From Vibrio caribbeanicus ATCC BAA-2122 (lineage in GTDB: Bacteria > Pseudomonadota > Gammaproteobacteria > Enterobacterales > Vibrionaceae), in assembly GCF_000165125.1 (NCBI RefSeq), contig NZ_AEIU01000003.1, positions 1 through 64,000 of the forward strand: 64,000 nucleotides of DNA, given 5' to 3'. Made by a program: the position numbers and the translations under genes. The notes under the pieces are model-generated. The model was not told the origin of the DNA and did no database searches. It saw only the letters and a program-made list of their open reading frames with translations. Below are positions 45,673-54,419 of this stretch, piece by piece (position 1 is the stretch's first letter; every line of letters starts with the position of its first letter).

Positions 45673-46953
45673 ATGAAGAAGTCAATAAACCACCCCCCTT
45701 CTTTTGAAGATATTCGAGTAAGGATTCTACGTTCATTTGCTACGATTGCGATAATTTCTTCGTTTTCTGTATTCTTTGCATTTTCATTATGGTTAGTGTG
45801 GCAAAGCAACCTTCAGGTTGGAAAGCAACTAGAGTTGTATCAGAGTATTGTAGAGCGGCATTATCGTCTATCTCCTACAAATGTCCTTACTTTATCTGAT
45901 AATATTCATGTCTACTTTGAACAACAAAAAGACGATCAGACCTTACCAAAAGAGAACTTACTAGAACTCGACACCATTGCCTTCTCAGGAGAAAACCTTC
46001 TGATAACAGAAAGTCGATCTTTTTATCCAGACATCATTGCTTACCATTTTTCATTCGTGGATCAAGGGAAGAGAATATCCGCATATATCGCTATGGATAC
46101 TGTCGATGATGATGCCATCATCGATAGTTGGGATGTTTTGATGATAGCAGCGATGGTGTTGATGTTTTCTCTTATCACCATTCTACGCTTTGCTTTAAAA
46201 CGAGTTTTCATTCAACTTATGGTTCCTATCACCAGTTTGATTGACCAGTTAAATAATAAAGCTGAAACATTTAGCCTCTCGGAAGAGTCTGTCACTGAGT
46301 TACAACAATTAGCTGCGCACCTCAATCACTATTCACGAGCCAAAGAAAGTTTAGCTAGACAGGAGTTAATGTTCGCTAACTACGCAAGTCACGAGCTTAA
46401 AACTCCGATATCAGTGATCATTGGTACAACCGAGCTTCTAGAAATGAAACTAGATGATAAAGAGTTTCAGCAAAGACAAAGAGCAAGAATCCTAGAGGCA
46501 GCAAATGGTATGAAAGCCACGGTGGGAGCTCTACTTAATATAGTAAAGCAAGAGAACCCCTCGGCAGAAAAGCTAGTCACGCACGTGAACGAGCTCTCCA
46601 TTGATTTATCACATTATAAACAAATGCTACCTTCTGGCTTACATTTGAGCTTGTCTGTGGAACCAAATACGGTAAGTAACCTTCCTGTGGCATTAATTAA
46701 TATTGTTATTAAGAACTATGTTGAAAACGCGCTACGTTTTACAACAAAAGGGGAAATCAAAGTGACCGTTGACTCAAACACTATTTCCGTCATGGATACT
46801 GGTAGCGGGTTGACTAATGAGGCAAATGTGGAACATGGCTTGGGGCTCATCATTGTCGATAGGATTGGAAAAAGCTATGACTGGGAATCAACGCTGATCA
46901 ACCGAAAAGATGGACAGAGAGGCTGCATTGCTTCGTTCACTCGTATTCTTTAA
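45673..46953 (+). CDS. Sensor histidine kinase of the pump-linked two-component system
   Basis: A 426-residue inner-membrane kinase. Membrane helices at about 20-43 and 155-175 frame a ~110-residue periplasmic sensor. The phospho-acceptor motif is FANYASHELKTPISVIIG; N box NIVIKNYVENALRFT; then SVMDTGSGLTNE and VEHGLGLIIVDRIG. The ATP lid is short. It pairs with the response regulator 14 bases upstream. Signal unknown; envelope-active compounds are plausible given the RND genes alongside. Confidence 0.92.
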   Translation: MKKSINHPPSFEDIRVRILRSFATIAIISSFSVFFAFSLWLVWQSNLQVGKQLELYQSIVERHYRLSPTNVLTLSDNIHVYFEQQKDDQTLPKENLLELDTIAFSGENLLITESRSFYPDIIAYHFSFVDQGKRISAYIAMDTVDDDAIIDSWDVLMIAAMVLMFSLITILRFALKRVFIQLMVPITSLIDQLNNKAETFSLSEESVTELQQLAAHLNHYSRAKESLARQELMFANYASHELKTPISVIIGTTELLEMKLDDKEFQQRQRARILEAANGMKATVGALLNIVKQENPSAEKLVTHVNELSIDLSHYKQMLPSGLHLSLSVEPNTVSNLPVALINIVIKNYVENALRFTTKGEIKVTVDSNTISVMDTGSGLTNEANVEHGLGLIIVDRIGKSYDWESTLINRKDGQRGCIASFTRIL

Positions 46954-47081
46954 TATTTTTGCTCTTTGATAAACATCTACAAGGTGACGTTAGAGCGCAA
47001 GATTCATTGCAACTCAACATTGAAAATACATCCTCGATACTCAATAGAGGGTGAACACCAAGTTTTAGCCAAGGTTGTTCT

Positions 47082-47546
47082 ATGACAGATTTTATTGACG
47101 CAGAAATGGCAGATTTTTTAGACAAGACAAGATTCTTAACTATTGATTTAGAAATTCGCTCTGATGAACCTCTCGACGCACTATATGCCTTCCTCTATGA
47201 AAGGTACGATTGTTGTTCTAGGTACCCACCGTGCAAGCACTGTCCTGATTGGTTTACCATAATCTCTTTTACATCTTACGAGGACTGCAATCTGTGTATA
47301 GAAAATCATTGTAAATGGTTGAGCTCAATGCCTCCGGATGCAAAATCTCAATGGCTCAAAGCGAAACAAAGGTGCATGAATATTGGCTATAATACCTCTT
47401 CGAAACACCATGCATTTATCCAGTATATTCGCCCTGATCTCATCTCTCAGTTGGCCAAATTGGAGATAGGACTCGCTTTCACTCTCTATCCAATCGAAAT
47501 CGAGCTTGAAGAGTCGAAAAATCTAGCAATATTCAACAAAGCGTAG
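47082..47546 (+). CDS. Cysteine-rich cytosolic protein of unknown function
   Basis: A 154-residue protein without signal peptide. A cluster RYDCCSRYPPCKHCPDWF (about residues 44-61) and CNLCIENHC gives up to seven cysteines in CC, CxxC and CxxCxxxxC spacing, suggesting a metal or Fe-S site. The first 45 residues are acidic and helical. I do not recognise a family. It follows the kinase gene by about 130 bases on the same strand and converges on a SIS-domain gene with only 14 bases between stops. Confidence 0.65.
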   Translation: MTDFIDAEMADFLDKTRFLTIDLEIRSDEPLDALYAFLYERYDCCSRYPPCKHCPDWFTIISFTSYEDCNLCIENHCKWLSSMPPDAKSQWLKAKQRCMNIGYNTSSKHHAFIQYIRPDLISQLAKLEIGLAFTLYPIEIELEESKNLAIFNKA

Positions 47547-47560
47547 TCTCTATTTAAAAA

Positions 47561-48277
47561 CTATCGACACTTTAATCGATCACCAAAATGTTGATAAATC
47601 GCTTCATTATCAAAACCATCAACATTTTGGCTCGAGAACACGAGAGGCTGTCCACCGAGATCGAGTGCTCGCTTTTGAGCTTCAACACAAATGGTATTCA
47701 TCAGAGTCATTCCAGCTATGCTTGAGAATGCACCTGTAATTCGGCCGTTCACTTTGCACAGACCATCACCGGTTGGAACGCAGTTATCTAAAATGATATC
47801 AGCAACATCCATTAACTTTAGGCCTGAAGTGTGACGGCTAGGGTTTATACTGGACTGTTCAACCGATGTAATTGCGATAACGGTATGACCTTCTTGTTTT
47901 GCTCGCATCGCAAATTCGATAGGTAGCGCATTCCGTCCCGAATTAGAGGCAACCATAACCAAATCATCCTTATTTATTTTTTGGTCATTCCACAGGATAT
48001 CAGCCAATCCGGGTAATTTTTCTAACTCTGAGCCTCTTAAGGCCCCGTCACTCGTCAATACCGTTGAGTCAAGAATCGCATTGATATTGCCCAAGCCACC
48101 CGCTCGAATGAAGCCTTCAAGACCAATCATGTGCGAATGACCTGTACCCAACACCTGAATCATATTGTCTTCAATAATCGACTGAGCGAATAACTCAATC
48201 GTACGCTCCAACGGTTCCTTATTTATTGTGATTAACTTTTCGATCGATTGGCTTAAGTTTTTTACATATTCATACAT
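47561..48277 (-). CDS. SIS-domain phosphosugar-binding protein (UPF0309-like)
   Basis: A 238-residue SIS-fold protein: VLGTGHSHMIGLEGFIRAGG (phosphosugar loop), VMVASNSGRNALPIEFAMRAKQEGHTVIAITS (second SIS motif). It matches the UPF0309 group, which is similar to the SIS half of MurQ/GmhA-type enzymes and probably isomerises or senses an amino-sugar phosphate. No transport or sugar genes adjoin it. Monocistronic; about 240 A+T-rich bases separate it from the divergent sheath-like gene. Confidence 0.85.
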   Translation of the reverse strand: MYEYVKNLSQSIEKLITINKEPLERTIELFAQSIIEDNMIQVLGTGHSHMIGLEGFIRAGGLGNINAILDSTVLTSDGALRGSELEKLPGLADILWNDQKINKDDLVMVASNSGRNALPIEFAMRAKQEGHTVIAITSVEQSSINPSRHTSGLKLMDVADIILDNCVPTGDGLCKVNGRITGAFSSIAGMTLMNTICVEAQKRALDLGGQPLVFSSQNVDGFDNEAIYQHFGDRLKCR

Positions 48278-48519
48278 TTAATAAGCTCTCTCTTTTAAAT
48301 AGAATTTTTATCTCAAGCTCACCAGAACTTTTTTTGATTTTGATCATTAACTTTATGTAATAAATAAAAATATCATAATAAATATTTTCGTGTTAACTCA
48401 CAGAATGACCCTGAAGTACTATCAAACTCTATTCGCCCCAAAAGCTCAAGACTAATATCACTCGATAGCCAAACCGATAACTAACTAAATCAATAATTTT
48501 ATAAATCTGAGGATTTATT

Positions 48520-49590
48520 ATGATAGATTCAAGCACTTTTCCAAGAGTATATACACTAGAGCAATCTCCAACTAATACGACAATACCGTTTAAAAAGAAA
48601 ACCATCACTGCATTTGCCATCAATCCTCAGGTGGCAAGACTAATAGGTGCTGAAGCTAAAGCGCTTCGCATTGACAGTTTTGCTACTTATCAGCAGTTAG
48701 TCTTAAAACACGATATCGAAGAAGAAAACGATATCCAGCAACTAAAGAGTAATCTACGAGCCTATTTCAATAATGGAGGCGATACTTGTTTTTTGATGGT
48801 TGCTAAAAACATCGGTTTAGAGATACAAAAAAACAAAGAGATAGGCCTCATAGTTGCCAATGGTGAAGACATAGAAGAGGTAGCCAATCTTCTTACCAAG
48901 GAAAATAATCTTTTTGCCCTTTTGGATGGCCCAAAAGCGGAGCTTTCTAATAACGATAGAAATATACCTACCGGCTTTAAAGGGAACAGCTGTTCGGCGA
49001 TCTACTACCCTTGGCTTGCGGATAAATGGACAAAAGCCGCGATAGCGCCGAGCGCAGCGATAGCGGGAGCCTATTGTAAAAATGATCGAATGTATGGTGT
49101 ATGGAAGTCCCCAGCAAATATTGCCTTGGTTGGAGTTGACCCAATTCAACTCGTCACCGATCAACAACAGGGTGAATTCTCCCAAGAGAATGCCATAAAT
49201 ATGATTCGTCAGTTTAATCACGGTCCAGCAACACTTTGGGGTGCAAGAACTCTAGGTGGAGCGGACAGCTTTATACCCACTCAGCGTCTCCTTATGAAAG
49301 TTGAGCAAGATATCCAAAGCTTATTGAGAACCGTACTCTTTGAAGCCAACAGTCAAGCCACTTGGAGCAAAATACGTGATTCCATTCATTCCTATTGCCA
49401 TGCACTTTGGCAACACGGAGCACTCATAGGATCAACTGAAGAAGACGCTTTTTATATTCAGGTTGGTGAAAACCTTACCATGAGCGCAGTCGATATACAG
49501 CAACATAAGATGATTGTGAAAGTCGGCCTTGCCACCATTAGGCCTGCTGAATATGTCGAGTTGGAGTTTACACAACAAATGGGCTTTTAG
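48520..49590 (+). CDS. Orphan contractile-tail sheath family protein
   Basis: A 356-residue protein with the core of phage/pyocin/extracellular-injection sheath proteins (PF04984 and its C-terminal domain). Landmarks: KTITAFAIN, RIDSFATYQQL and YFNNGGDTCFLMV near the N-terminus; AIYYPWL, APSAAIAGAYCKNDRMYGVWKSPAN (about 170-200); GPATLWGARTLGG (about 235-247); then TWSKIRDSIHSYCHALWQHGALIGSTEEDAFYIQVG and VGLATIRPAEYVELEF. The length equals the short sheath subunits of Afp/PVC-like systems. No tube, baseplate, spike, AAA or effector gene is in the window. GAGG ribosome site; terminator downstream. Function without a tail is unknown. Confidence 0.85.
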   Translation: MIDSSTFPRVYTLEQSPTNTTIPFKKKTITAFAINPQVARLIGAEAKALRIDSFATYQQLVLKHDIEEENDIQQLKSNLRAYFNNGGDTCFLMVAKNIGLEIQKNKEIGLIVANGEDIEEVANLLTKENNLFALLDGPKAELSNNDRNIPTGFKGNSCSAIYYPWLADKWTKAAIAPSAAIAGAYCKNDRMYGVWKSPANIALVGVDPIQLVTDQQQGEFSQENAINMIRQFNHGPATLWGARTLGGADSFIPTQRLLMKVEQDIQSLLRTVLFEANSQATWSKIRDSIHSYCHALWQHGALIGSTEEDAFYIQVGENLTMSAVDIQQHKMIVKVGLATIRPAEYVELEFTQQMGF

Positions 49591-49635
49591 ATTGGCCCGA
49601 GAAAATACTCTGAGACTCAAAGCTATCTAAAAATG

Positions 49636-49659
49636 AGGGAAGCTTAAACAGTCTTCCCT
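49636..49659 (+). terminator. Terminator after the sheath-like gene
   Basis: AGGGAAG / CTTCCCT stem with a 10-base loop followed by TAGACTTTT. It isolates the sheath gene from the GTPase gene downstream. Confidence 0.6.
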
Positions 49660-49742
49660 TAGACTTTTGCTAAATTCTCCATCACACAAATCTATTTTTC
49701 ATTTCGTACGTTTAAATTCAATTACCCACAAAAGTCCTAATG

Positions 49743-49771
49743 TTGACATTTATTGTCTTAACATCAATAAA
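49743..49771 (+). promoter_or_regulatory. Sigma-70-like promoter for the TypA paralogue
   Basis: TTGACA (49743-49748), a 17-base spacer and AATAAA (49766-49771), about 90 bases before the gene start. The -35 is perfect and the -10 weak. Confidence 0.5.
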
Positions 49772-49862
49772 GATTTATCAAAACAACCATTAGACTGCTC
49801 TTCTAGTTGAGGAAACCACTTTCTCTAGCATCACTCATGAATTGACAAGAAAAGGAAAAGTA

Positions 49863-51668
49863 ATGGAACACACTAACATCAGAAATATTGCCATTATTGC
49901 CCATGTCGATCATGGTAAAACTTCTCTGGTTGACACGCTCTTACGTGCAACAACCTCTCTCTCGCGACAAGATAATTGTCGGGAGCTATTACTTGACTCA
50001 AATGATCAAGAACGTGAAAGAGGCATCACAATCTTATCCAAAGTGACGGCCGTAAACTGGAATCAAAAAAGAATCAATATTATTGATACTCCCGGCCATG
50101 CTGATTTTAGTGGTGAAGTTGAGCGAGTTATCGATATGGCGGATGCAGCACTTATCGTTGTTGATGCAGTAGAAGGGCCAATGCCTCAAACTCGGTTTGT
50201 GGCACAAAAGGCAATTCAAAATGACCTAAAAATATTGGTTGCCATCAATAAAATTGATCGTCGAGAGGCCAACCCCCAACATGCACTAGACCGTGTATAC
50301 GACCTACTTGTTCAGTTAGGTGCAAGTCTCGAACAGTTGGATTTCGATGCCATTTTTTGCAGTGCCAGAAATCAGTTTTCCTATGACGCGTTTTCTGAGT
50401 TTGACGATACTATGGGCATGACACCGCTATTGGACATGCTGGTAGACAAGGTAAGTTACCCCTGTTTAGCAGAGGGTAACGAACCGGTATTACAAATCCA
50501 CCAATTGGATTACTCTCCCTACTTGGGGCTGATTGGGGTAGGCAAAGTACTATCTGGAGAATTCTATAAAGGTCAGGCAGTTGCGATTAAAAGAGAAGGA
50601 CTCGAAGATAAGAACGGCACTATCCGAGAGGTTTATCATTCAGAAGGCCTACAACGAGTTAGCATACCCAAGGGTCAAGCTGGTGATATCATCGCTTTTT
50701 GTGGCATTGAGGATATTGCGATTTCGGATGTTATTACCTCCAGAGGTAATCAAATAAAGTTGCCACAACTCAAAGTCGATTTACCTTCGGTTAGTGTGCA
50801 ATTTAGTGTTAATGATTCTCCTTTTGCAGGCCAAGAAGGAACTGTTTTACAGTCAAAAGCTCTTGCTGAACGATTGAAAATGGAATCAACCTATGACGCT
50901 GCACTTAAAGTGTGCGATTCACCAGATGGTGGTAATGTGGAAGTAATAGGACGAGGGGAACTCCACCTTGGAGTCCTCATAGAAAATATGAGAAGAGAAG
51001 GTAAAGAGTTCTGTATCTCTCGTCCTAAGGTATTGAATGGAAAATCAATACCAGAAGGAAAAGAGCCATATGATAAGTGTTTTATCAATTGTGAAAATGA
51101 ATATTTGGGTGCCATTATTCATGAACTAGGGGTAAGAGAAGCTGTGCTATTGTCTAGCCTCCGATTAGAAAACGGTCAAAATGAACTGGTTTTTAGGGGG
51201 GCAAAAAGGGGCTTCCTAGGACTGAGGCATGCTATCAATAACCTCAGTGGTGGTACTGCCAGTCTTCATTTAGAAGACGATGGCTACGATAAAACATGCA
51301 GTGCCCGAGTAGGTCAACGCCACGAATCTGTCATGGTATCTAATGGAACAGGAAAAGCGCTTAACCACTCCCTCACTCACCTTCAGGATAGGGGGCGCAT
51401 GATGATAAAACATGGACAACAGGTATTTACTGGCCAGATCATCGGTTCAGCAAACTCTCCGTCAGATCTCTGGGTGAATTGCCGCCAAGGCAAGCAACTT
51501 GCTAGAGTATGGAGGACAACCGCAGATAAACATTATGCACTAAAAGCGACTTTCACTATGAGTTTGGAGCAAGCAATGTCGTGGATAAATGATGATGAGC
51601 TAATTGAAGTTACACCACAAAATATAAGGCTCAAGAAAAAATCATCCAGCACCATTATGCTCAAGTAA
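49863..51668 (+). CDS. TypA/BipA-like translational GTPase, diverged paralogue
   Basis: A 601-residue GTPase with TypA/BipA domain order. G motifs: AHVDHGKT, the RERGITI effector loop, DTPGHADF, NKID, and SARN in place of the usual SA[LK]. Domain 2 (PVLQIHQLDYSPYLGLIGVGKV), an EF-G III-like domain (VEVIGRGELHLGVLIENMRREG) and the BipA C-terminal domain (RVGQRHESVMVSNGTGKALNHSL...) follow. I choose ATG 49863 (AAAGGA upstream) over TTG 49842. The effector loop is altered (ELLLDSNDQERERGIT) and the overall divergence suggests a second copy beside a housekeeping typA elsewhere. Ends at a strong terminator. Confidence 0.88.
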   Translation: MEHTNIRNIAIIAHVDHGKTSLVDTLLRATTSLSRQDNCRELLLDSNDQERERGITILSKVTAVNWNQKRINIIDTPGHADFSGEVERVIDMADAALIVVDAVEGPMPQTRFVAQKAIQNDLKILVAINKIDRREANPQHALDRVYDLLVQLGASLEQLDFDAIFCSARNQFSYDAFSEFDDTMGMTPLLDMLVDKVSYPCLAEGNEPVLQIHQLDYSPYLGLIGVGKVLSGEFYKGQAVAIKREGLEDKNGTIREVYHSEGLQRVSIPKGQAGDIIAFCGIEDIAISDVITSRGNQIKLPQLKVDLPSVSVQFSVNDSPFAGQEGTVLQSKALAERLKMESTYDAALKVCDSPDGGNVEVIGRGELHLGVLIENMRREGKEFCISRPKVLNGKSIPEGKEPYDKCFINCENEYLGAIIHELGVREAVLLSSLRLENGQNELVFRGAKRGFLGLRHAINNLSGGTASLHLEDDGYDKTCSARVGQRHESVMVSNGTGKALNHSLTHLQDRGRMMIKHGQQVFTGQIIGSANSPSDLWVNCRQGKQLARVWRTTADKHYALKATFTMSLEQAMSWINDDELIEVTPQNIRLKKKSSSTIMLK

Positions 51669-51729
51669 CCTTGAGATATTTATACCGTAATAATAATGAC
51701 ACAGTGGTATAACGGTGTTTTTGCCCATA

Positions 51730-51761
51730 AGAGGGGGCAAATTCGGTCCCCTCTCTTTTTT
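51730..51761 (+). terminator. Strong intrinsic terminator after the TypA paralogue
   Basis: AGAGGGG / CCCCTCT stem with an 11-base loop followed by a T-run (51756-51761). Confidence 0.9.
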
Positions 51762-51796
51762 CTCTATTACCTACCAATCGACCCATTGACTATTTG

Positions 51797-51850
51797 TATA
51801 CCCAAGTAACCTCAAGACGCTAGGTTCAGCGAGAATGGATTGCTTTACAG
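51797..51850 (+). repeat. Left-end fragment of the TATACCCAAGT repeat
   Basis: TATACCCAAGTAACCTCAAGACGCTAGGTTCAGCGAGAATGGATTGCTTTACAG: about 54 bases of the element's left end, after which similarity stops. Confidence 0.75.
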
Positions 51851-52036
51851 TGTAGGATTTCTACTGTGTACCCGAGGCCACTCCACCTAAATTAGTAATC
51901 CTCACCAAATGAGGTACAAATTATGTGATTGAAAACTCAGAAGGCCATCATTGATACCTGACATAGCAAGACAATGATCCATATCACTTATAAAAGCCCA
52001 CTATAAAAAGTGGGCGATCCTATATCAATGGTTTCT

Positions 52037-52894
52037 CTATCTAACCTGATGGGAAACCCACTCTAGGAGTTGCTTGGCTGCTTTAGATAATACCTGATTT
52101 TGTCGCACAATATAGCCAAAATTCGTGCTTGGAAAATTTGGCAATGGTGTGAAATGCCTTGTTAGTTTTAATTTTGGGTTAAGAGAAAAATCCGGAACTA
52201 TCGCGGTTCCGAACCCTGCTTCGGCCCAATCTATTTGCGCTTCTACACTTCCAACTTCCATCACTCTAAAATCAGGCAGATTTAACTTAGGAAGCGATAG
52301 ATCCATTAGCTCTCGTGTGCGAGTGTCATGACCCAATAAAATTAAAGTTGGTTTATCTTTCTGTTCATTGTGCCAATCTAATAAATTGTCACCAAAGGCA
52401 CACCATTGAATTTGCATGAGTGGAGTGAAATGTAATGGTTGGCTTTCCTTTTGCGCGATAACAAATCCGATATCAGAACGTGCACTTTTAACTAATTCTT
52501 CAGCTTGAGAAGACGTCGTATTAAACAAAGTCAAATCCATTCCCGGGTAATGACGTTTAAACTTTTGTAGAGGGTGAATGAGCAGCAAACGAGAGACAAT
52601 ATCACTGGCAGCAATAGACAAAGTTCCTTGGCTAAAGTCATTCATAGCATTAAGATCAGACTGACAAATCTGCAGTTCATCAAGCATTTTCTCTGCTGTT
52701 TCAAGTAATCGCTCCCCAGATTGGGTCAATTTTACCGGGTTTCGCTCTATCAACTTCGCTTTTGTTGAGCTCTCAAGTTGCTTAATGTGCAAGCTCACAT
52801 TTGGCTGAGTCATGTGTAGCTCGGTGGCTGTTTTCCCGAAATGTTTAACTCTGGACAAAGTAACAAAAGTTCTTAACCAATTAAGATCTAGCAT
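52037..52894 (-). CDS. LysR-family regulator divergent from the PurA paralogue
   Basis: A 285-residue LysR protein: HTH in LRTFVTLSRVKHFGKTATELHMTQPNVSLHIKQLE, linker helix, effector domain (GTLSIAASDIVSRLLLIHPL...). The C-terminal effector domain is a little short. Start codons of this gene and the PurA-like gene are about 107 bases apart, the common arrangement in which a LysR regulator controls its divergent neighbour. Effector unknown; a purine or amino-acid ligand would be a fair guess. Confidence 0.88.
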   Translation of the reverse strand: MLDLNWLRTFVTLSRVKHFGKTATELHMTQPNVSLHIKQLESSTKAKLIERNPVKLTQSGERLLETAEKMLDELQICQSDLNAMNDFSQGTLSIAASDIVSRLLLIHPLQKFKRHYPGMDLTLFNTTSSQAEELVKSARSDIGFVIAQKESQPLHFTPLMQIQWCAFGDNLLDWHNEQKDKPTLILLGHDTRTRELMDLSLPKLNLPDFRVMEVGSVEAQIDWAEAGFGTAIVPDFSLNPKLKLTRHFTPLPNFPSTNFGYIVRQNQVLSKAAKQLLEWVSHQVR

Positions 52895-53001
52895 TGTTCA
52901 TTTCGATATGTATTATTTATCAAGACAATTAGTATAATTAATTTTTCTTATTAATCACACCACCCTACAATTTCACTGTCTATTTTCTAGGAGAGTGAAG
53001 G

Positions 53002-54258
53002 ATGTCATCAATCGTTGTTGTAGGTGCAAATTGGGGCGATGAAGGTAAGGGCCGCATCGTAGATTTTTTATCTGAAAAGGCTTCCGCAAGTATCCGCTTT
53101 CAAGGCGGTAATAATGCTGGCCACACTGTAGTCAATAATCTGGGTACCTTTAAGCTCCATCAATTACCTAGTGGCGTATTTAACCCTGACTGTTTGACTG
53201 TTCTCGGTCCAGGCATGGTCATCAGTCCAGGCGCGTTGACAGAAGAAATAAATTTGGTCGAGAAGGCGGGAGTTAAACTCAATCTGTCTATTTCTGATCG
53301 TGCAACCCTATGCTTACCTCTCCATGCTCTAGAAGATACCTTGGAAGAGGAACGGTTGGGTGACAATGCTTATGGCTCAACTCGCCAAGGTATTGCTCCA
53401 GCCTATGGCGATCGTGTTATGAAAAAGGGAATTCTCGTTGGCTGGCTAAAACAGCCTGAAGTATTGACAGAACGTATACAGTTTTGGATAGACTGGAAAC
53501 TTCCTCAACTTCGTGCGCTATATCCAAACCTTCAGTTTAATCAAAGCGCAAAAGAAATATCTGATTGGCTTATCGAAGTATCAAAACCGTGGCGTAATTC
53601 TATCTGTAACGTAACCATTCCTTTGAAAGAGAAACAAGCGCAAAAACAAACTCTACTTTTCGAAGCCCAACTTGGTGCAGGTCGTGATTTAATTTATGGC
53701 GAGTATCCATGGACAACCTCGTCTAATGTCGTATCTATGTACGCAGGTATTGGCGGTGGTCTTCCAGCACTTCGTCCTACAAGAGTGATTGCGGTAGCAA
53801 AAGCATTCAGTTCTTCTGTGGGAACCGGTACCTTAATCACAGCAATGGATCAGCAGGATACATTTCGTGAAACGGCAGAAGAATATGGAGCAACAACTGG
53901 TAGACCCAGAGATCTAGGCTATTTTGATGCTGTAGCAACCAAAAACGGTATCGAACTACAAGCTGCGACTGAAGTGGCTCTGACCAAAATTGACTGCCTT
54001 ACAGGCCTAAGTGAACTCAAAATATGCGTAGGTTATACAGGTGAACATAGTGATAACCCAATTTGGCCTCAGACCACAGAACTAACACCCATTTATGAAC
54101 AAATGGAAAGCTGGCATGAGGATATCACCGGATGTCGAAAGTTCGAAGAATTACCAGAAGCGGCAAGAAGGTACATCTTACGTATTGAAGCACTGATGGA
54201 GATCCCTATAACCATGATTTCAGTTGGGCCACAGCGCGACCAAATGATTATCCGCTAG
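53002..54258 (+). CDS. Adenylosuccinate synthetase, diverged paralogue
   Basis: A 418-residue PurA-family enzyme (IMP + aspartate + GTP to adenylosuccinate). The catalytic Asp and His sit at canonical positions 13 (WGDEGKGR) and 41 (GGNNAGHT). The IMP-site loop is changed to STRQGIAPAYGDRV, and GATTGRPRDLGYFD keeps the two key Arg but replaces RRRR-type sequence. ISVGPQRDQ replaces ISTGPDRTE, and the usual short C-terminal tail is missing. Asp13 argues against the phage PurZ type, which lacks it. With a dedicated LysR regulator this is probably a conditional second copy. AGGAGAG ribosome site. Confidence 0.88.
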   Translation: MSSIVVVGANWGDEGKGRIVDFLSEKASASIRFQGGNNAGHTVVNNLGTFKLHQLPSGVFNPDCLTVLGPGMVISPGALTEEINLVEKAGVKLNLSISDRATLCLPLHALEDTLEEERLGDNAYGSTRQGIAPAYGDRVMKKGILVGWLKQPEVLTERIQFWIDWKLPQLRALYPNLQFNQSAKEISDWLIEVSKPWRNSICNVTIPLKEKQAQKQTLLFEAQLGAGRDLIYGEYPWTTSSNVVSMYAGIGGGLPALRPTRVIAVAKAFSSSVGTGTLITAMDQQDTFRETAEEYGATTGRPRDLGYFDAVATKNGIELQAATEVALTKIDCLTGLSELKICVGYTGEHSDNPIWPQTTELTPIYEQMESWHEDITGCRKFEELPEAARRYILRIEALMEIPITMISVGPQRDQMIIR

Positions 54259-54371
54259 AGTTTCAAGTATTGGCTTTATTACGTTGTTGAGGCAAGGCTT
54301 GAAGTCTAGCATAGCGAGCAAGTCACCGGTTGTGTAACCAAAGCAGTGATTTTTCATTATTACTCGAAAAG

Positions 54372-54397
54372 TATGCGGCATTTTATTGAGCCGCATA
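54372..54397. terminator. Hairpin between convergent PurA-like and cfa genes
   Basis: TATGCGGC / GCCGCATA, an 8-bp stem with a 10-base loop, without a clear T-run on either side. It lies between stops at 54258 and 54420. Confidence 0.4.
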
Positions 54398-54419
54398 TTG
54401 TCAATATCAAAAGTAAAAT

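Noticed and set aside
48520-49590. Prophage or type VI secretion cluster
   Set aside because: No other phage structural, integrase, lysis or Tss gene appears within the window; only the sheath-like gene is present.
53002-54258. PurZ-type (2-aminoadenine phage DNA) synthetase
   Set aside because: The catalytic Asp at position 13, which PurZ lacks, is present, and no phage or DpoZ-like gene is near.
54259-54345. Possible further copy of the TATACCCAAGT repeat
   Set aside because: Only short scattered words (AGGCAAGGCTTGA, TAGCATAGCGAG) resemble it and neither terminus is present.
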